A DNA stretch of 64,000 nt from Roridomyces roridus (lineage: Eukaryota; Basidiomycota; Agaricomycetes; Agaricales; Mycenaceae): positions 558,001 to 622,000 of the forward strand of contig JARKIF010000019.1 in assembly GCA_029378245.1 (NCBI GenBank), given 5' to 3'. Shown here piece by piece: positions 22,604 through 34,091 of the stretch. The notes under the pieces are model-generated. The model was not told the DNA's origin. It saw only the letters and a list, made by a program, of their open reading frames with translations, and searched no databases. How positions within the stretch are numbered: position 1 is the first letter of the stretch; every line of letters starts with the position of its first letter. Both the position numbers and the translations under genes were made by a program.

Positions 22604-24940
22604 CTAACGACCAGAATCTCCCTGTCCCTCGACACCACCTTCAGTTTTCTGATCCTCCTTGTCAATCCTGCTGGCCTTGCACGCCTCCCGGTGTGACCTC
22701 CAATGGTTCTTCTGACAGACATTGTTACAATACCTACACATTTGACCGTCAGCACGGAGCCTGAATAGATCTAGAAAAGAATGCGCAATAACACACCGAG
22801 TCTGTTGACATCCGGCACATTTCTTCAGCGCGGCGTTACCATTGTTACAATATGAACAGGTGTGCAAATTCGCGTCCCCGAATCTCTTGACACCAGGATC
22901 TATACCCTGCAGCTCGAACATGCGCGAAAAGCACGTGCCTGTGTTGAGTTTTTCGAACCAAGCGACGATGTCGACCTCCGAATGGTCCGATTCGGCGGCT
23001 GTCGTGTAGGGCTTTGGCGGTTGGCAGGAAACAGTCGAGCCCCACGTATCCCAGGCGATGGACATGCGGTCGAGTATCTTGTCGAGTGCGAAAGTGTGTT
23101 CCATGGGATTGAAACCCGTCCGGGTGCATCGAGCGGTGTCGCAGACTTGTGTATAGAATGTGCGAGTTTCCTGAAAATTCATCAATTTACGCCATGGTGA
23201 ACAGAAACGCAGCCGACTTGCCTGGAAAATCTCGTCCGTCCATGTGTGCCCATCCCTAAGCAGGTCTATGAGAATCCCAACGGTAGTCAGCAATGGTCGT
23301 TGGAAGTGGTCGACCGGCGCGATTCGGGACCACGTGTGCGCGTTTGCGGAAGCCGTCTCCATCAACACATTAACCTCCTTCAAACGAAAGTCCGCCGGGA
23401 AGCCGTCCGCCATTTGGGAGACGAGGAGATGAGCATAATAGAGGTGGATATAAAGCAGGGCGAGCTGCAGGTATTCCGTCATTCCATCATCACACTGGAG
23501 TCCCTTCTCCGCGTAAAGAACTCGAGTGACGACGTCGTCTCCAATTCCGCATCCGCACGATGCGAGGATGAAGTAGAAGAACGGGACAGACGGGTGCCTC
23601 TTGAGCGCTTCCAGGGCGTAGTGCGACGCTTCATACCGGTCGCCTTCAGATGCCAAGAGGCTGATGCGCAGAATATCGGACGTGACGTCTAACCCGTTCG
23701 TCTCGTCTGCAGCGATCCGAACCGCCTTCTCGCACCCTCGGAGCATCTCGCGCACATCTTCTGCTCCTTCAACACGACACCCAATCCAAATCCGTATGGT
23801 CTCCTCGTGATGCAAAACCAGCGAAGCGAGCTCTTGCCCAAGACCCGAGTGTGAGCAGTCGGGATTAGCCTTGTATTCCTTGGCAAGAGCCGACAGCTTG
23901 GCCTCGCCGTCGAGAAGCTTCAAAACGAAAGGCTCGTTTTCGCGATAATAGTCCTGCAGCAACGTGCGCGTCTCCTCGCGCGTGGGTTCGATCTGACGCT
24001 GTTTGTCCAGATGTGGGGCAATAAATGCACCGATCAGAGCGCGCTCCGAGCAGATACGAGTGCAAATATCGGGGCAGCGAGCGCAGGCAACAAGAAGGTC
24101 GAGGCAGTCGGGGTTGGCGAGGAGGGGAGCAGGACACCGTGGTGCAGTTTCATGGCAAAACATGATCAGGTGGTCGAAGCTCAGTGAGGTGGAACCTGGA
24201 AGGCGGACGACGCTGAGCATGAACTGTATGGCGCGCGGCAACGCGGCTATGACTTCGGGGTCCGGTACGGGCTCGCGATAGATGGACGTGGTAGCATGCG
24301 ATAGTACGCAGACGGTCCTTTCCACAAAAGGGAGTCGTGCCATATGAGGTTCGGCATAATCGAGCAAAGTGGATGTGAAGCGGGCAACGGCTCGGAGAAC
24401 TTCCGAGTCACGCTGATGACAGAGTTTGCTGAGGATCATCACCATGCCTTGTCGGACAACGGGAGAGCTCAAAAGAGCGACGACCTTGTCCAGAAACGCT
24501 GCAAAGTGTCGGTACTGGTGAAAGACTATCACTCAAGAACACGCACGAGTGTCAAAAACAAGCCGCCTGCAGAGGATGTTGTCCTGTGCCATACGTGCGT
24601 AGATGAGAAGAATGGCTCCGGCAAGGTGATCACAGGCTACAAGGGGACCCGGCGCCGGCTCTTCTTGAGTCTGAGCGAAGACTTTGTCGAGAGTGGCACG
24701 GATTGTCTCAAACGACTCGTGGCATTTCTTGAGCCCTCGCGAGGTATCGCAGTCTGAATGGGATGCGTAAGTGCGATTCAAAGCATCGGGAGCCATCTCA
24801 CCAGGAATGCACAGTGCACGAGTGACCTCTTGGGTGAGACGATCTGTATTGGGCGAAAGCCCTGCAGAGAAGAGTAGCTTGACAAAGACTTTGTCCTTTG
24901 GCTGGCGGCCGCGCGTACGTGTGGTCAAAGCGTCGAGCAT
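22604..24940 (-). CDS. MYND zinc-finger protein, array copy F, with a GC-AG intron
   Basis: Exons 24940-24802, 24753-24547, 24498-23222, 23170-22797 and 22733-22604 join to 708 residues. Intron 3 (23221-23171, 51 nt) starts GCAAGT instead of GT, the usual form of a GC-AG intron. It has no stop and is a multiple of three, so retention would add 17 residues in frame. The N-terminus (MLDALTT) and exon lengths place F with copies A and C. Signatures GLKKCHESF, RICSERALIGAF and KRHPSVPFFYFI are present. The MYND finger (about 645-685) has CSYC, CAGC, YCNNVC and HREAC, followed by the longest tail in the array. No other lesion seen. Confidence 0.87.
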
Positions 24941-25233
24941 GGTGGTGCCAGTTAGAAGAAGGCGGTAAAGAATCAACAGCGCACGTGATGGAACACGTTC
25001 CAGTTCAACAAGCTCAGTTGTCGCTTCCGGGTCGCTGTCCAAGTCGAGCGAGGTCCGTGCCAGTCTGCCAGATAGACTTCTCATGACGTTTCGTTCGGGT
25101 CCGAGTTGCAAGGTGAACTGGTGGGATACATTGGTTGAACAATTCTGAAGAGGAGGAGTCAAGTCGGGGCGCGGTGACTCCGAGGCACATCCATCCGCGC
25201 CGGAAGGATGAGTGATCGGGGAAGGAAAGCTTT

Positions 25234-25248
25234 GTTTGTCGACCAAAT
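25234..25248. promoter_or_regulatory. palindromic upstream motif, MYND copy F
   Basis: GTTTGTCGACCAAAT lies 293 bp before the copy F start, oriented as in copy C. Confidence 0.45.
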
Positions 25249-25296
25249 AACGCTTATCAAATACGCTTCAAATACTTACGGTGTCGGCCGGCCCGA

Positions 25297-25936
25297 AGAT
25301 ATTGGTGGTGGGCAGCGACGGGATCAGATGGTCCCACTGATCGACCGGTAACACAACAGTAACCGGTCAAATTGATGGTATTCGTTCGTCTTGTCCTTTT
25401 CGGGATTCCAGAGCCCCAGAAGTTCAATCTGAGTAGTGCACTGAGTTTCGGTAGTCATTATACAAATGTACAGAACAAAAATTTGATTGATGGGAGAGGA
25501 AGGAGGCTGCTAGCGCGTCGAGGTGCGTTTGATGCAAGGGTGTGACTTGTATGTCACGCTGACAAACGACTCAGAAGGCTTGATCTTTGGGCGTCTATTG
25601 AAAATTCACATGACCTGATCCCAGCCGCCAGACAGCAGTCTAAAATCATGATTAATCAAAGTGCACATTCCTATAGAGGGAAATTTATTGATTTGCAAAC
25701 ATTTGACTGGCGCATTGATACGGGAAGCCCGTCTGCTCGGAATTATGATTTTTCTGTCTATAGAGTTAAAGTTTTTGATTAATCATGATTTCTAGTACAC
25801 GACGAACAACAGGTATGTGCCAGTCTGATTTTTCAATAGGCTTCCCATTTTCTGAGGGGAGCGGGCAGTGATCTCCGAGCAAGCGAGATCAATGATGGCC
25901 CATCAGATCACCGTCGCTGCCCACCACCAAAGATAT
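25297..25936. mobile_element. ~640 bp inverted-repeat element between copies F and G
   Basis: The ends share the exact 20-mer TTGGTGGTGGGCAGCGACGG (25302-25321) and its complement at 25911-25930, with weaker similarity further in (ATCAGATGG). Inside is a second perfect inverted repeat, AAATCATGATTAATCAAA at 25643-25660 and its complement at 25774-25791. No coding capacity and no clear target duplication. Non-autonomous DNA element of unassigned family. Confidence 0.65.
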
Positions 25937-26249
25937 ATGGTAACTTATGCCGGTTTCGGCTGGGCCGATACCTATCAATCAGGTTCCGGAACCATCTTCG
26001 GCCCGCCCGAAACCTCGCAATCCACGACGTGACACTTTCAAGCTCTCTTCACCACAACTTCACCATCGCCAAACTTCACCGTACGAGTGTCGCCGAGGAC
26101 GTACTTGTTCAATTATCCAAGAAATTACCACAGCCCATTATAGATCAGGCACTGCATTCACGCCGACTTCCTTTTGACAACCTTTTGACGCTCCTTGTGA
26201 ATCTTCAATCCTGCCGCCTGCTAGCCTTGCATGCTTCGCGATGCGACTT

Positions 26250-29199
26250 CTAATGCCTCTTCTGACAGATGTTGTCGCAATACCTGACGATTTCAACGAT
26301 CAATACCAAAAGAAACGAATAAACATCAACGCACTGAGCCTTTTGACATCCCGCGCATTTTTTGAGGATCGCGTTGCCACTATTGCAGTAGGAGCAAGTA
26401 TGCAGCTGCGCCGTCCCGCGCCGCTCACCACCCGGAATCATTCCTTGTATTTCGAATGCACGCAAGAAACACGGAGTCATGTTGAGCTTTTCAAACCACG
26501 CGGCAATATTGACCTCCGAATGGTCCGAATCAGACATTGTCGATTCGTATGGTCGCTTGGGTTGGCGGGAGACGACCGAGCCCCACGTATTCCAGGCACT
26601 CGATATGTGGTCGACGATCCTTTGGAGCGCGTAACACTCTTTCCAGGGGATGACCCGTCCGGTGCATCGAGCAATGTCACAGATTAGGGTGAAAGATTTT
26701 CGAGCCGACTACGGAAGGTTAGTGATTTACACCGGGGAGGAGCGGATCCAGATACCCTGAACTTGTCGTCCTTCCATAGGTGCCCATTTCTAATTAATTC
26801 GATGTGAGTTCCAGTGGCAGACACCAGAGGCATTAGGGAGTGATCGAGCGGGGCGACGCGAGAGAAGATGTTCACGTTAGCCAAGGCGGTCCCCGTTAAT
26901 GCATCGAGCTCCTTCACGAGTAAGTCTGGCGGTAGTCCCTCCGCCATTCGAGCCACAACGAGGTGAGAATAACGAATGGTGATGCAGAGGAGTTGCTGAT
27001 GCAGGTAGTCCGTCATGCCCTCGACGCACTGCAACCCTTTATCCGCGTAAAGAACTCGCGAAATCATCCTGTCACCGTAGCCCAAGCAGGCGAGGGTATA
27101 GTAGAAAAAGGGGACGGAAGGGTGGCGCTTGATCGCTTCCTGGGCGTAGCTGGAGGCTTGATGCGGCTCCCCTTCGGCGACAAGGATCTGAATGCGCAAA
27201 ATATCGGCCGGGACATCCAATCCGTTACCCTCGTCCGCAGCGTTGCGAACAACCTCTTCGCATACCCGGAGCATTGCGAGCAGCTCTGCTCCTCCCTTGG
27301 CATCCCGATCAGTCCACGCCCGTACAGTGGACTCGCAGTGCGAAATAAGGGCCGCAAGCTCCTGGCCCAGCTCCAAGTGCGAACAGTCCTGGTTCGTCTT
27401 GTACTCGTTCGCGAGAGCAGTCAATTTTTCCTCATCCTTCAAGACCTTGGATATGTGAGGCTCTCTGTCTCGATGATATGTGTGTAGAAACGCCAAGGTA
27501 CGCGGGGAGCTAGGCTCTGATTGACGAACATTCTCCGAGGAGTCGTCCATTTGAGCACACGCATCGATCAGAGCGCGCTGCGAACAGATTCGAGTGCCAA
27601 TGTCAGGCGAGCGAACACATGCAACGAGGAATTCGAGAGCGTCCGGATTGGAGAGGAAGGGGGCAGGGCAGACCGGCGCAACATGGTGGCAAAATACGAT
27701 CAAATGATCGAAGCTGAGTACGGTGGAAGTTGGGAGGCGGACAACGCTCAGCATGAATCGTAGCATACGCGGCAGCGCGGCTAAGACCTCGGGATCCGGT
27801 GTGGTGGCTTGGACAGCAGCTGTGACTGCATGCGACAATACACGGACCGTTTGTTCCACAAATCGGAGGTGGTACAAGTGCAATTCGGCGAAATCAAGAA
27901 TAGTGGTAGACCCGAACCTGGTCTGTCTATGAGGTGTCGATAGACAGACCAGTCGATCTCGGGGATCTTTCAAAGGACGCGCCGATTTCCTAATTTGGCG
28001 AATTCACGTGATCTGCGAGCTCTCTCGTTCCTCAGCCTTTCTGAGCTCACTGCAGACTTCCAGACCATGCTTTCGGAGAGAGAACTGTTTTTATGAGCTA
28101 TTTACATCGAATTTTAGCCGCCAATACAAGTCTCAACCCATGTATTGACCATAGTAAAGAACAAATGATTCGATATCGACCAAATATCGACTCGACGAGC
28201 TCATCCGTTGAACATACGCTCCCGAGTACACACACGTCCAGAACGAACTGCGCGCCACCCCTCCGCTTTACCGTGTAGCTTCCCTCAAGCGGGGAAAGGG
28301 CCGCTTCGACCACCGGCAGCACCACAGAGCGATGTCCTTGGCGGCGGCGAGATGGAAAAGTCGAACGTGAAAATTGAGGACAGTGCTGCTGGCTAGTCCG
28401 CTGGATAGCTCGTTTGCATTGAGTGTCACCGAATGACGGCGGGCAGCGTCGGCTCGCGGAAATGTAGGTCGGTGTCAAAGGCCGAGTTGAGTCATGTGGG
28501 ATGAATGTGGAAGGATGGAAAAGGGTACGGCGAGGACGAAGGACGAAGGCCGAAGGAGGGTCAGTGGAATAGTGCCACCGGGTAGCCTTCTGTAACTTTG
28601 TCAATAGTCGGCGAAAGTGGTGAGCTGCAGTCACGCACGAGTTGACCCGAGCCTCAGTCTAGGCTCCCTGCCCTCGCCGCACGCCTTCGTACTCGCATGC
28701 GCGTGTATTCGATCCTTCAATGCTGCTCGCGATCTCCGTCTCTTGCATACTTATCTTGGTGGTCATAGCGGGCTCTTGAATCGGCCAGGCAGCGAGCTTG
28801 GATGAATAAAGTCGTGATTTGTAGTGTCTTGAGTGTTTCTAAGTCGTTTTCAACTCTCCATGGCGAGCTGTGCGATCCGTGGAGGAGTGGAAGCGAAGGG
28901 AGAGGGAGGAGAGCGAAGACGTGGCAGATCACGTGAATTCGCCAAATTAGGAAATCGGCGCGTCCTATGAATGATCACCGAGATCGACCAGTCTGTCTAT
29001 CGACAACTCATAGACAGACTGGTCACGAGTCTACGTGTAACTGTAAGTTCGACAAGAGATTGACGGAAGACTACCCGCACCTGGAATGCGCAGCACACGA
29101 CAGACCTCCTTCGCCAGACGCTGGGTATCATGCGAGAGTCCTGCGGCAGCAAGTAGCTGGAAGAAAGTCTTGTCCTTTGTGGGTCTACCTGTATCCATG
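26250..29199 (-). pseudogene. MYND family copy G, disrupted
   Basis: Exon 1 (29199-29081, MDTGRPTKDK, B/E/H type) and a complete intron 1 are followed by only about 5 nt of exon 2, then a 1.1 kb element (27918-29022). The gene resumes inside exon 3 (near 27915), so the rest of exon 2, intron 2 and the first ~120 nt of exon 3 are lost. Exon 3 to 26756, exon 4 26708-26335 and exon 5 from 26283 are otherwise in good order. In exon 5, the TGG of the HW pair is TAG (26250-26252), which removes the last zinc ligands of the MYND finger. The element, the deletion and this stop make G dead. Confidence 0.85.
27918..29022. mobile_element. 1.1 kb element with ~100 bp inverted repeats and hairpin ends, in copy G
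   Basis: The two ends are ~100 bp inverted repeats that include the long identical block from GGACGCGCCGATTTCC to CACGTGATCTGC. Each extreme end folds on itself: CTGGTCTGTCTAT, nine bases, ATAGACAGACCAG at the left, and CCAGTCTGTCTAT with ATAGACAGACTGG (read from the other strand) at the right. The ends differ at two positions in each arm and the changes compensate, so both hairpins stay paired. No clear target duplication; the insertion coincides with a deletion of exon 2 and part of exon 3. A minus-strand open frame (28098-28634) has no recognised domain and low-complexity composition. Superfamily unknown. Confidence 0.75.
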
Positions 29200-29351
29200 G
29201 TTTTGGTGAGAAACTTGAATAAACAAACGAGGCGCCGGATCAGCAAGTGCTCCGATGTTGCCATCACCCCAAATGATCCAATTCAAAGCCTGGAGTTGGA
29301 ATATTCACGAAGAGTATGGGCTTGATACTGGCGGGCAAGCAAGCAAGGGTT

Positions 29352-29366
29352 GTCTGCCAGCCAAAT
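29352..29366. promoter_or_regulatory. degenerate palindromic motif, MYND copy G
   Basis: GTCTGCCAGCCAAAT, 153 bp upstream of the copy G start, is a weaker version of the array motif. That fits a gene no longer under selection. Confidence 0.35.
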
Positions 29367-29694
29367 ATAATGCGCGCGCGGACTTTCCAGAATCAATAAT
29401 AATAAATGATGAATCCACAGATTCGTGTCCATCTGGTTCAACTTCCTCCTCCTGGCGCCCTGCCTCGGAGGATTATCGATTGCGTCGCAAATGCCTCGGC
29501 CCGAGGTATAAGTAGCGCACATTAAGTATGTAAACTGTCTTGCCTTTCTCTTACTCCTAACGTTTTACTCCAACTAGCGTACCCGTTCTTTATTTTCTCA
29601 AAACTTCGAGCTTCAAGTGCGGAAAGATGAGTGATTACGTCGACGTCGAGTCTCGAGGGATGGCATGAATCCCATTCGAATATACTTATAGGGT
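29367..29694. other. intergenic region
   Basis: No gene is supported here. GATGAGTGATTACGTCGACG (29626-29645) resembles a block in the tandem repeats upstream of the Clp1-like gene. Confidence 0.4.
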
Positions 29695-29819
29695 TGGGAT
29701 GTGGTGTGCGGAGCAGCGGAGGTTGTGGTCGATGAGGTACAAGGGAGCACGAAGAAGGCTGCGAGGATTGAACGTGCGAGAGAGGCGTTGGAGAGTGTCT
29801 TGAGGCGCTTTTTGTCAAG
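29695..29819 (+). pseudogene. remnant of the dsRBD gene 3' end (copy facing MYND H)
   Basis: About 120 bp match the last exon of the RNase III-like gene: GGGATGTGGTGTGCGGAG, GGGAGCACGAAGAAGGCTGC, GAGGCGTTGGAGAG and the CTTGAGGCGCTTTTT end. It is truncated and frame-shifted and ends about 50 bp from the stop of copy H. Confidence 0.7.
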
Positions 29820-29866
29820 AAAGATTTAGATTACTGTTCAAGAACTTGTCGCATATAACTACAGAT

Positions 29867-32857
29867 TTAGACTCCCTCGCCGCCGACTACGCCTTTTGCA
29901 ACCTCGTCAATCCTGCTAGCTTTGCACTCCGCACGATGTGCACTCCAATGGTCCTTCTGACAGACGTTGTTGCAATACCTGGCGATTTGAACCGTCAATA
30001 TTAGGAAAGAAAGCCAATAGATATCCACTCACCACGTCTTTTGACATCCCTTACATTTCTTGAGGGTCACGCTACCAGCATTACAGGCGGAGCAGGTATT
30101 CAACTGCCATGGCTCCAGCCCTTCACGGTATCGCTGAGAATCCGCGGCGATTCCTTGTAATTCAAATTCGCGCGAAGAAGCCGGAGTCACGTCGAGCTTT
30201 TCGAGCCACGCCGCAATATCACTGCATTCCGTGCCCCCCTAGGCAGACCCTGCCTAGATCGGGCTATGTCTGCCGAGGTCTGCCGATGTGCCTAAGCGAG
30301 GTCTGCCCGACCCAACTGGGCCTAGGTCGGGCTATGTCTGCCTAGGTGGGGTCTATGTCCCTCCGGGCAGACTCTGCCCAGGTCGGGCCCCAGGTTGGGG
30401 CCACACTTGGGTTCGTACTCGCCGCCGCTCGGTCCGTATACTTACAAGTAATTAATTGGTGTACATCAGTTATAAATACCACGGTTGCCACTGAAACGGT
30501 GAGACTAACTCGAGGTTAAACCTGATCTCCGTCGCTGCAGACAAAGGACTGCGGATGGAGGGCAGAGATTTACCAGGATTTACCTCGCTTATCACATGGG
30601 AACGGACAAAGAGACAGCACCCGACCATGCACCGCCTCACTGACACCTGCCAGATGGCGGATGAGAATCCAACCAAAATCCAGCGAGTCGGCGTCCAGTG
30701 ACGCTAAGTTGAATCGAGGGAGTTGGGGCAGACTTGAACGGACACAGGCAGACCCAGGCAGACCCAGGCAGACCCAGGCAGACCCCGCCCCAAGCTCGGA
30801 TCGGATTGGGTCTGCCGAGGCGCCTCGGCAGACCCCTCTGCCTAGGAGGTCAGGGAATGCAGTGTATCCACGTCCGAATTTGAAGCCGCTGCTTTGTAGT
30901 CGCGTTTGGGTTGGCGAGAAATGGCTGGGCCCCACGTATCCCAGGCGCTCGACATGCGCTCGAGGATCTTGTCGAACGCGTGACAGTCTTTCGAGGGGGG
31001 GACGCCCAATGGGCTGCATCGAGTAATTTCACGTACGTGGGCGAAGAATTTCCCATTCGACTACGAAGAATGAGTGAAATTACGCTGTGGAGGTGCAAAC
31101 CCACATACCTGGAACGTCTCGTCCTTCCACATGTGCCCGTTCCGAAGCAAGTGGATGTGAGTCCCGAACGCGGTCATCGATGGCATTAGCTGGTGATCGA
31201 GTGGAGCGACTCGCAAGAAGATCCTTGCGTTAGCCAAGGCCGTCTTTGTTAACGCGTCAATTTCCTTCAAGCGTAAGTTCTCAGATGAAGGTAGTCCCTG
31301 TGCCATCCGAGAAACAACGCGAAGAGAGTGGGAGACGGTGAGGTAGAGCAGCTGCTGCTGCATGTAATCCGTCATCCCATCGACACACTGCAATCCTTTG
31401 TTCGCGTAGACAACCAGGGTAATGCTTTCGTCCCTGCCGCATGCGAAATTGGCGAGAATATAATGGAAAAAAGGGGCAGATGGGTTTCGTTTGAGAGCTT
31501 CTTGGGCGTACACGCAGGGACACACGTCCCCTTCAGAAGTGAGGCGTTGAAGGCGCAAAATATCGGCCGTCACCTCCAATTTGTTCGTTTCGTCCGCAGC
31601 GTTCCGAACCGCAGCTTCGCACACCCGGAGCATCCTGAGGAATTCCTGTGCTCCGGCAGCACCAGGTTGAATACAAGCCCGGATAGTCGTCTCGTAATGC
31701 AAAATCAGGCCCGCGAGTTCCTTGCCCAGCTTCAAGTGCGAGCAGTTGAGGTTCGTCTTCCACTCGTTCACAAGAGCTTCCAGCTTTTTTGTCCGCTGCA
31801 GGAACGTGCTGAAAGAACTCTCTGCCCCACGAGAATACGGGTGTAGCCGCTCGAAGATACGGGCCCGGGCGGCAAACTCAAGTGGAGGCTCTATCTTCTG
31901 GGAGTCGGCCAATTGAGCACACGCGTCAATCAGAGCGCGCTGTGAACATATTCGAGTGCCAATATCAGGCGATCGAGCGCATGCGACAAGAAAGTCAATT
32001 GAATCTGGGTTGGAAAAGAAGGGAGCAGGGTATTGAGGCGCATTTTGGTGGCAAAATGCGATGAAGTGGTCGAAGCTGGTCGAGGTGGAAGCTGGTAGGA
32101 GGACAACGCTGAGCATGAATTTTAGGACGCGCGGCAGCGCGGCTACAACTTTGGGATTCGGTGTGGCAGCGTGGATAGCGCTTGTAACAGCATGCGAGAG
32201 TACGCAGACGGCCTTTTCCACGAAGGGGAGTTCGGTAAGATGGGGTTCGGCGCAATCGAGAATGCTGGACGTGAAGCGTGCAACGGTTGGTAGCACCTCT
32301 GTGCTGTGCTGGTGAGAGAGTCTGCTCAGGAGCCTGACGGCAGCTTCTCGTGCCCACGGTGAGGCCAACAGAGCCACGCTTCTCTCCAGAAACCCTGAAA
32401 AGTGAGTTAATGCTGATGAGGCGATTTGAGCGAAAAAAGCATCCGCACGAGTCTCAGAAACAATACGCTTCCGCAAGATAGTATCCTCCCCAATGTCACT
32501 GTATATAGAGAGGATGGCCAGGGCAAGGTTATCAGCGGCTGCTACTTGGCTCCCTGAGTATTCCCGGCTCTGAGTGTAGACATTGTCCAGTGCAGCAGAG
32601 ACGGTCTCAAACGATCCGTGGCATTTCTTGAGACCCCGGGTTGTCTTGCAATCTGAATCAAACGTGTATTCAGTAGCTGTGGTTGGGTTTGGAGCAGGAG
32701 TGGCCGTACCTGGAATGCGTAGCTTGCCAGCGACCTCTTTCGCAAGAAGGACCCGATCCGTCGCAAGTCCTGCGGACACGAGTAGCTCGGAGAAAGTCTT
32801 GTCCGTTGCGGGCATCTGGTCGTTTGCGGGTCGTCTGGCTCGTTTGCCTGAGTGCAT
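29867..32857 (-). pseudogene. MYND family copy H, interrupted by one transposon
   Basis: Exons 32857-32710, 32652-32449, 32394-31109, 31060-30033 (containing the insert) and 29978-29867. Apart from the 645 bp element at 30220-30864 and its 3 bp target duplication, the frame is clean; without them the gene would code for about 709 residues. B/E subfamily N-terminus (MHSGKRARR), signatures GLKKCHGSF, SQRALIDAC and KRNPSAPFFHYI, and a complete MYND finger (CSAC, CKGC, YCNNVC, HRAEC). One family signature is altered: CDIARC reads REITRC, losing its first cysteine. Introns 1 and 2 (57 and 54 nt) are multiples of three without stops. The insertion looks recent. The finger is lost unless the element is spliced out. 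Confidence 0.8.
30220..30864. mobile_element. 645 bp CACTG-ended element in MYND copy H
   Basis: The ends are CACTGCATTCC at the left and GGAATGCAGTG at the right, flanked by the 3 bp duplication TAT (30217-30219 and 30865-30867); the empty site is visible in copy E as GCAATATCCACG. Similarity of the two ends continues through CTAGGCAGA. Subterminal regions are full of short repeats of TCTGCC/GGCAGA, including four copies of AGGCAGACCC at about 30750-30785. CACTG termini, 3 bp duplication and subterminal repeats fit a non-autonomous CACTA (EnSpm) element. No coding capacity. Confidence 0.8.
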
Positions 32858-33046
32858 GGTGCTGGTCAGAAAGAAGACGAAAAAAACGAGGGACCACCGG
32901 ATCAGCACATCAGCAGGTGCGGCGCCTAAACACCGACTCGGCGGCGTTGGTGTCAACATTACCGAAAATAACGTAGAAACTTCAGAGTCAAAGCAGCAAG
33001 CCGACAGACTTGCGGCCATGGTCTTGGTCAGAGGCAAGCGAGGTTT

Positions 33047-33061
33047 GTTTGGCGGCCAAAT
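33047..33061. promoter_or_regulatory. palindromic upstream motif, MYND copy H
   Basis: GTTTGGCGGCCAAAT lies 190 bp before the copy H start, a spacing almost equal to that in copy B. Confidence 0.45.
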
Positions 33062-34091
33062 ATGATTCAAGTTCGGCTAATAAGTCGGTCGCATTATTCA
33101 GGTTGCTCATCAGTCAACGAGAACTCCGGTGGCACAGCCAAAACTCGAAGTAGTCGAACCAAGTTGAACAGCACCATCTGGGCGATGGTAAGTAAGTATC
33201 TGCGCCGTCTCGTCTCCCTCATCTCCATCAACGCAGTGGCATTATTGAGAATATACATATGCATGCATCTGCATCGACGTCGCATTTGGTTAGAGGTCCT
33301 GTTATAACCGAATGCCACGCATCCAAAGATACAAGAGGGCGGTCCGGAGTCCCGAGCCATTTGTTTCCCTGCTCGGAAGTTCAATGAGTATGATCATACA
33401 ATCGAAGGAAGGTAGATATGAAAGCTCAAGCAAAATTATGACAGAACCCGTCTCATCCGAGTCCAATCCGAGTTGGAGAGCCTCGCAGCCCGTGGCCAAT
33501 TGCGTCTGGTATCTACTGTGGGTCCACCCCGGCACCAGCCGCCGCTAAAGACTCCGTGATTCTTCATCTGGAAGAGATGGATGTAAGTACTTGTCGGTGA
33601 CGTTGATTGGAGGAAGATACCACAGAAGATGAAGATGAAAGTCTGGCCGGCGGCTATGGAGTGAGTGAGGAAGCCCGCTGTATTCGAAGAAAGAGGTAGG
33701 ACTTTGGGTTACACGGTGGGTACACAAGGCCACAATTTCACCGATAGTCACTGACTGCAATATCAATACGCGTAGAACAATAGCAAATGATACGACCCAC
33801 AGATCTAGGGTAGCATATTTAGAAAAACAATAGCGAAGCGGGTAGTAGGCCCCCCACACACTGCTCCTTTGAAATAATCAGCACAATCGTTAATCGATAT
33901 CATTGACAACAAGACGCGTACAGCCGCCTAAAGATTGAACCAATAGCCAGGACGCAGGCCAAGTGGGTCCCTATAAAATGGCGCCGGCAATTGCAACACG
34001 CGGCCTATCGATAGGACACGAACACGCAATCGCTCTATATCGATATCTATGCTCGCGCACATGTAGAACGGAGATCGGGTACCGAGTCCTG
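33062..34091. other. intergenic region
   Basis: No supportable gene. Short frames only; several ATCGATAT-type blocks lie between 33890 and 34050. Confidence 0.5.

Noticed and set aside
28098..28634. 178-codon minus-strand frame inside the 1.1 kb element in copy G
   Set aside because: No recognisable domain, biased composition and no conserved blocks; most likely chance in GC-rich DNA, so not called as a transposase.
30740..30790. CRISPR-like spaced repeats (AGGCAGACCC)
   Set aside because: Directly adjacent short repeats within a transposon end, in a eukaryote; no spacers.
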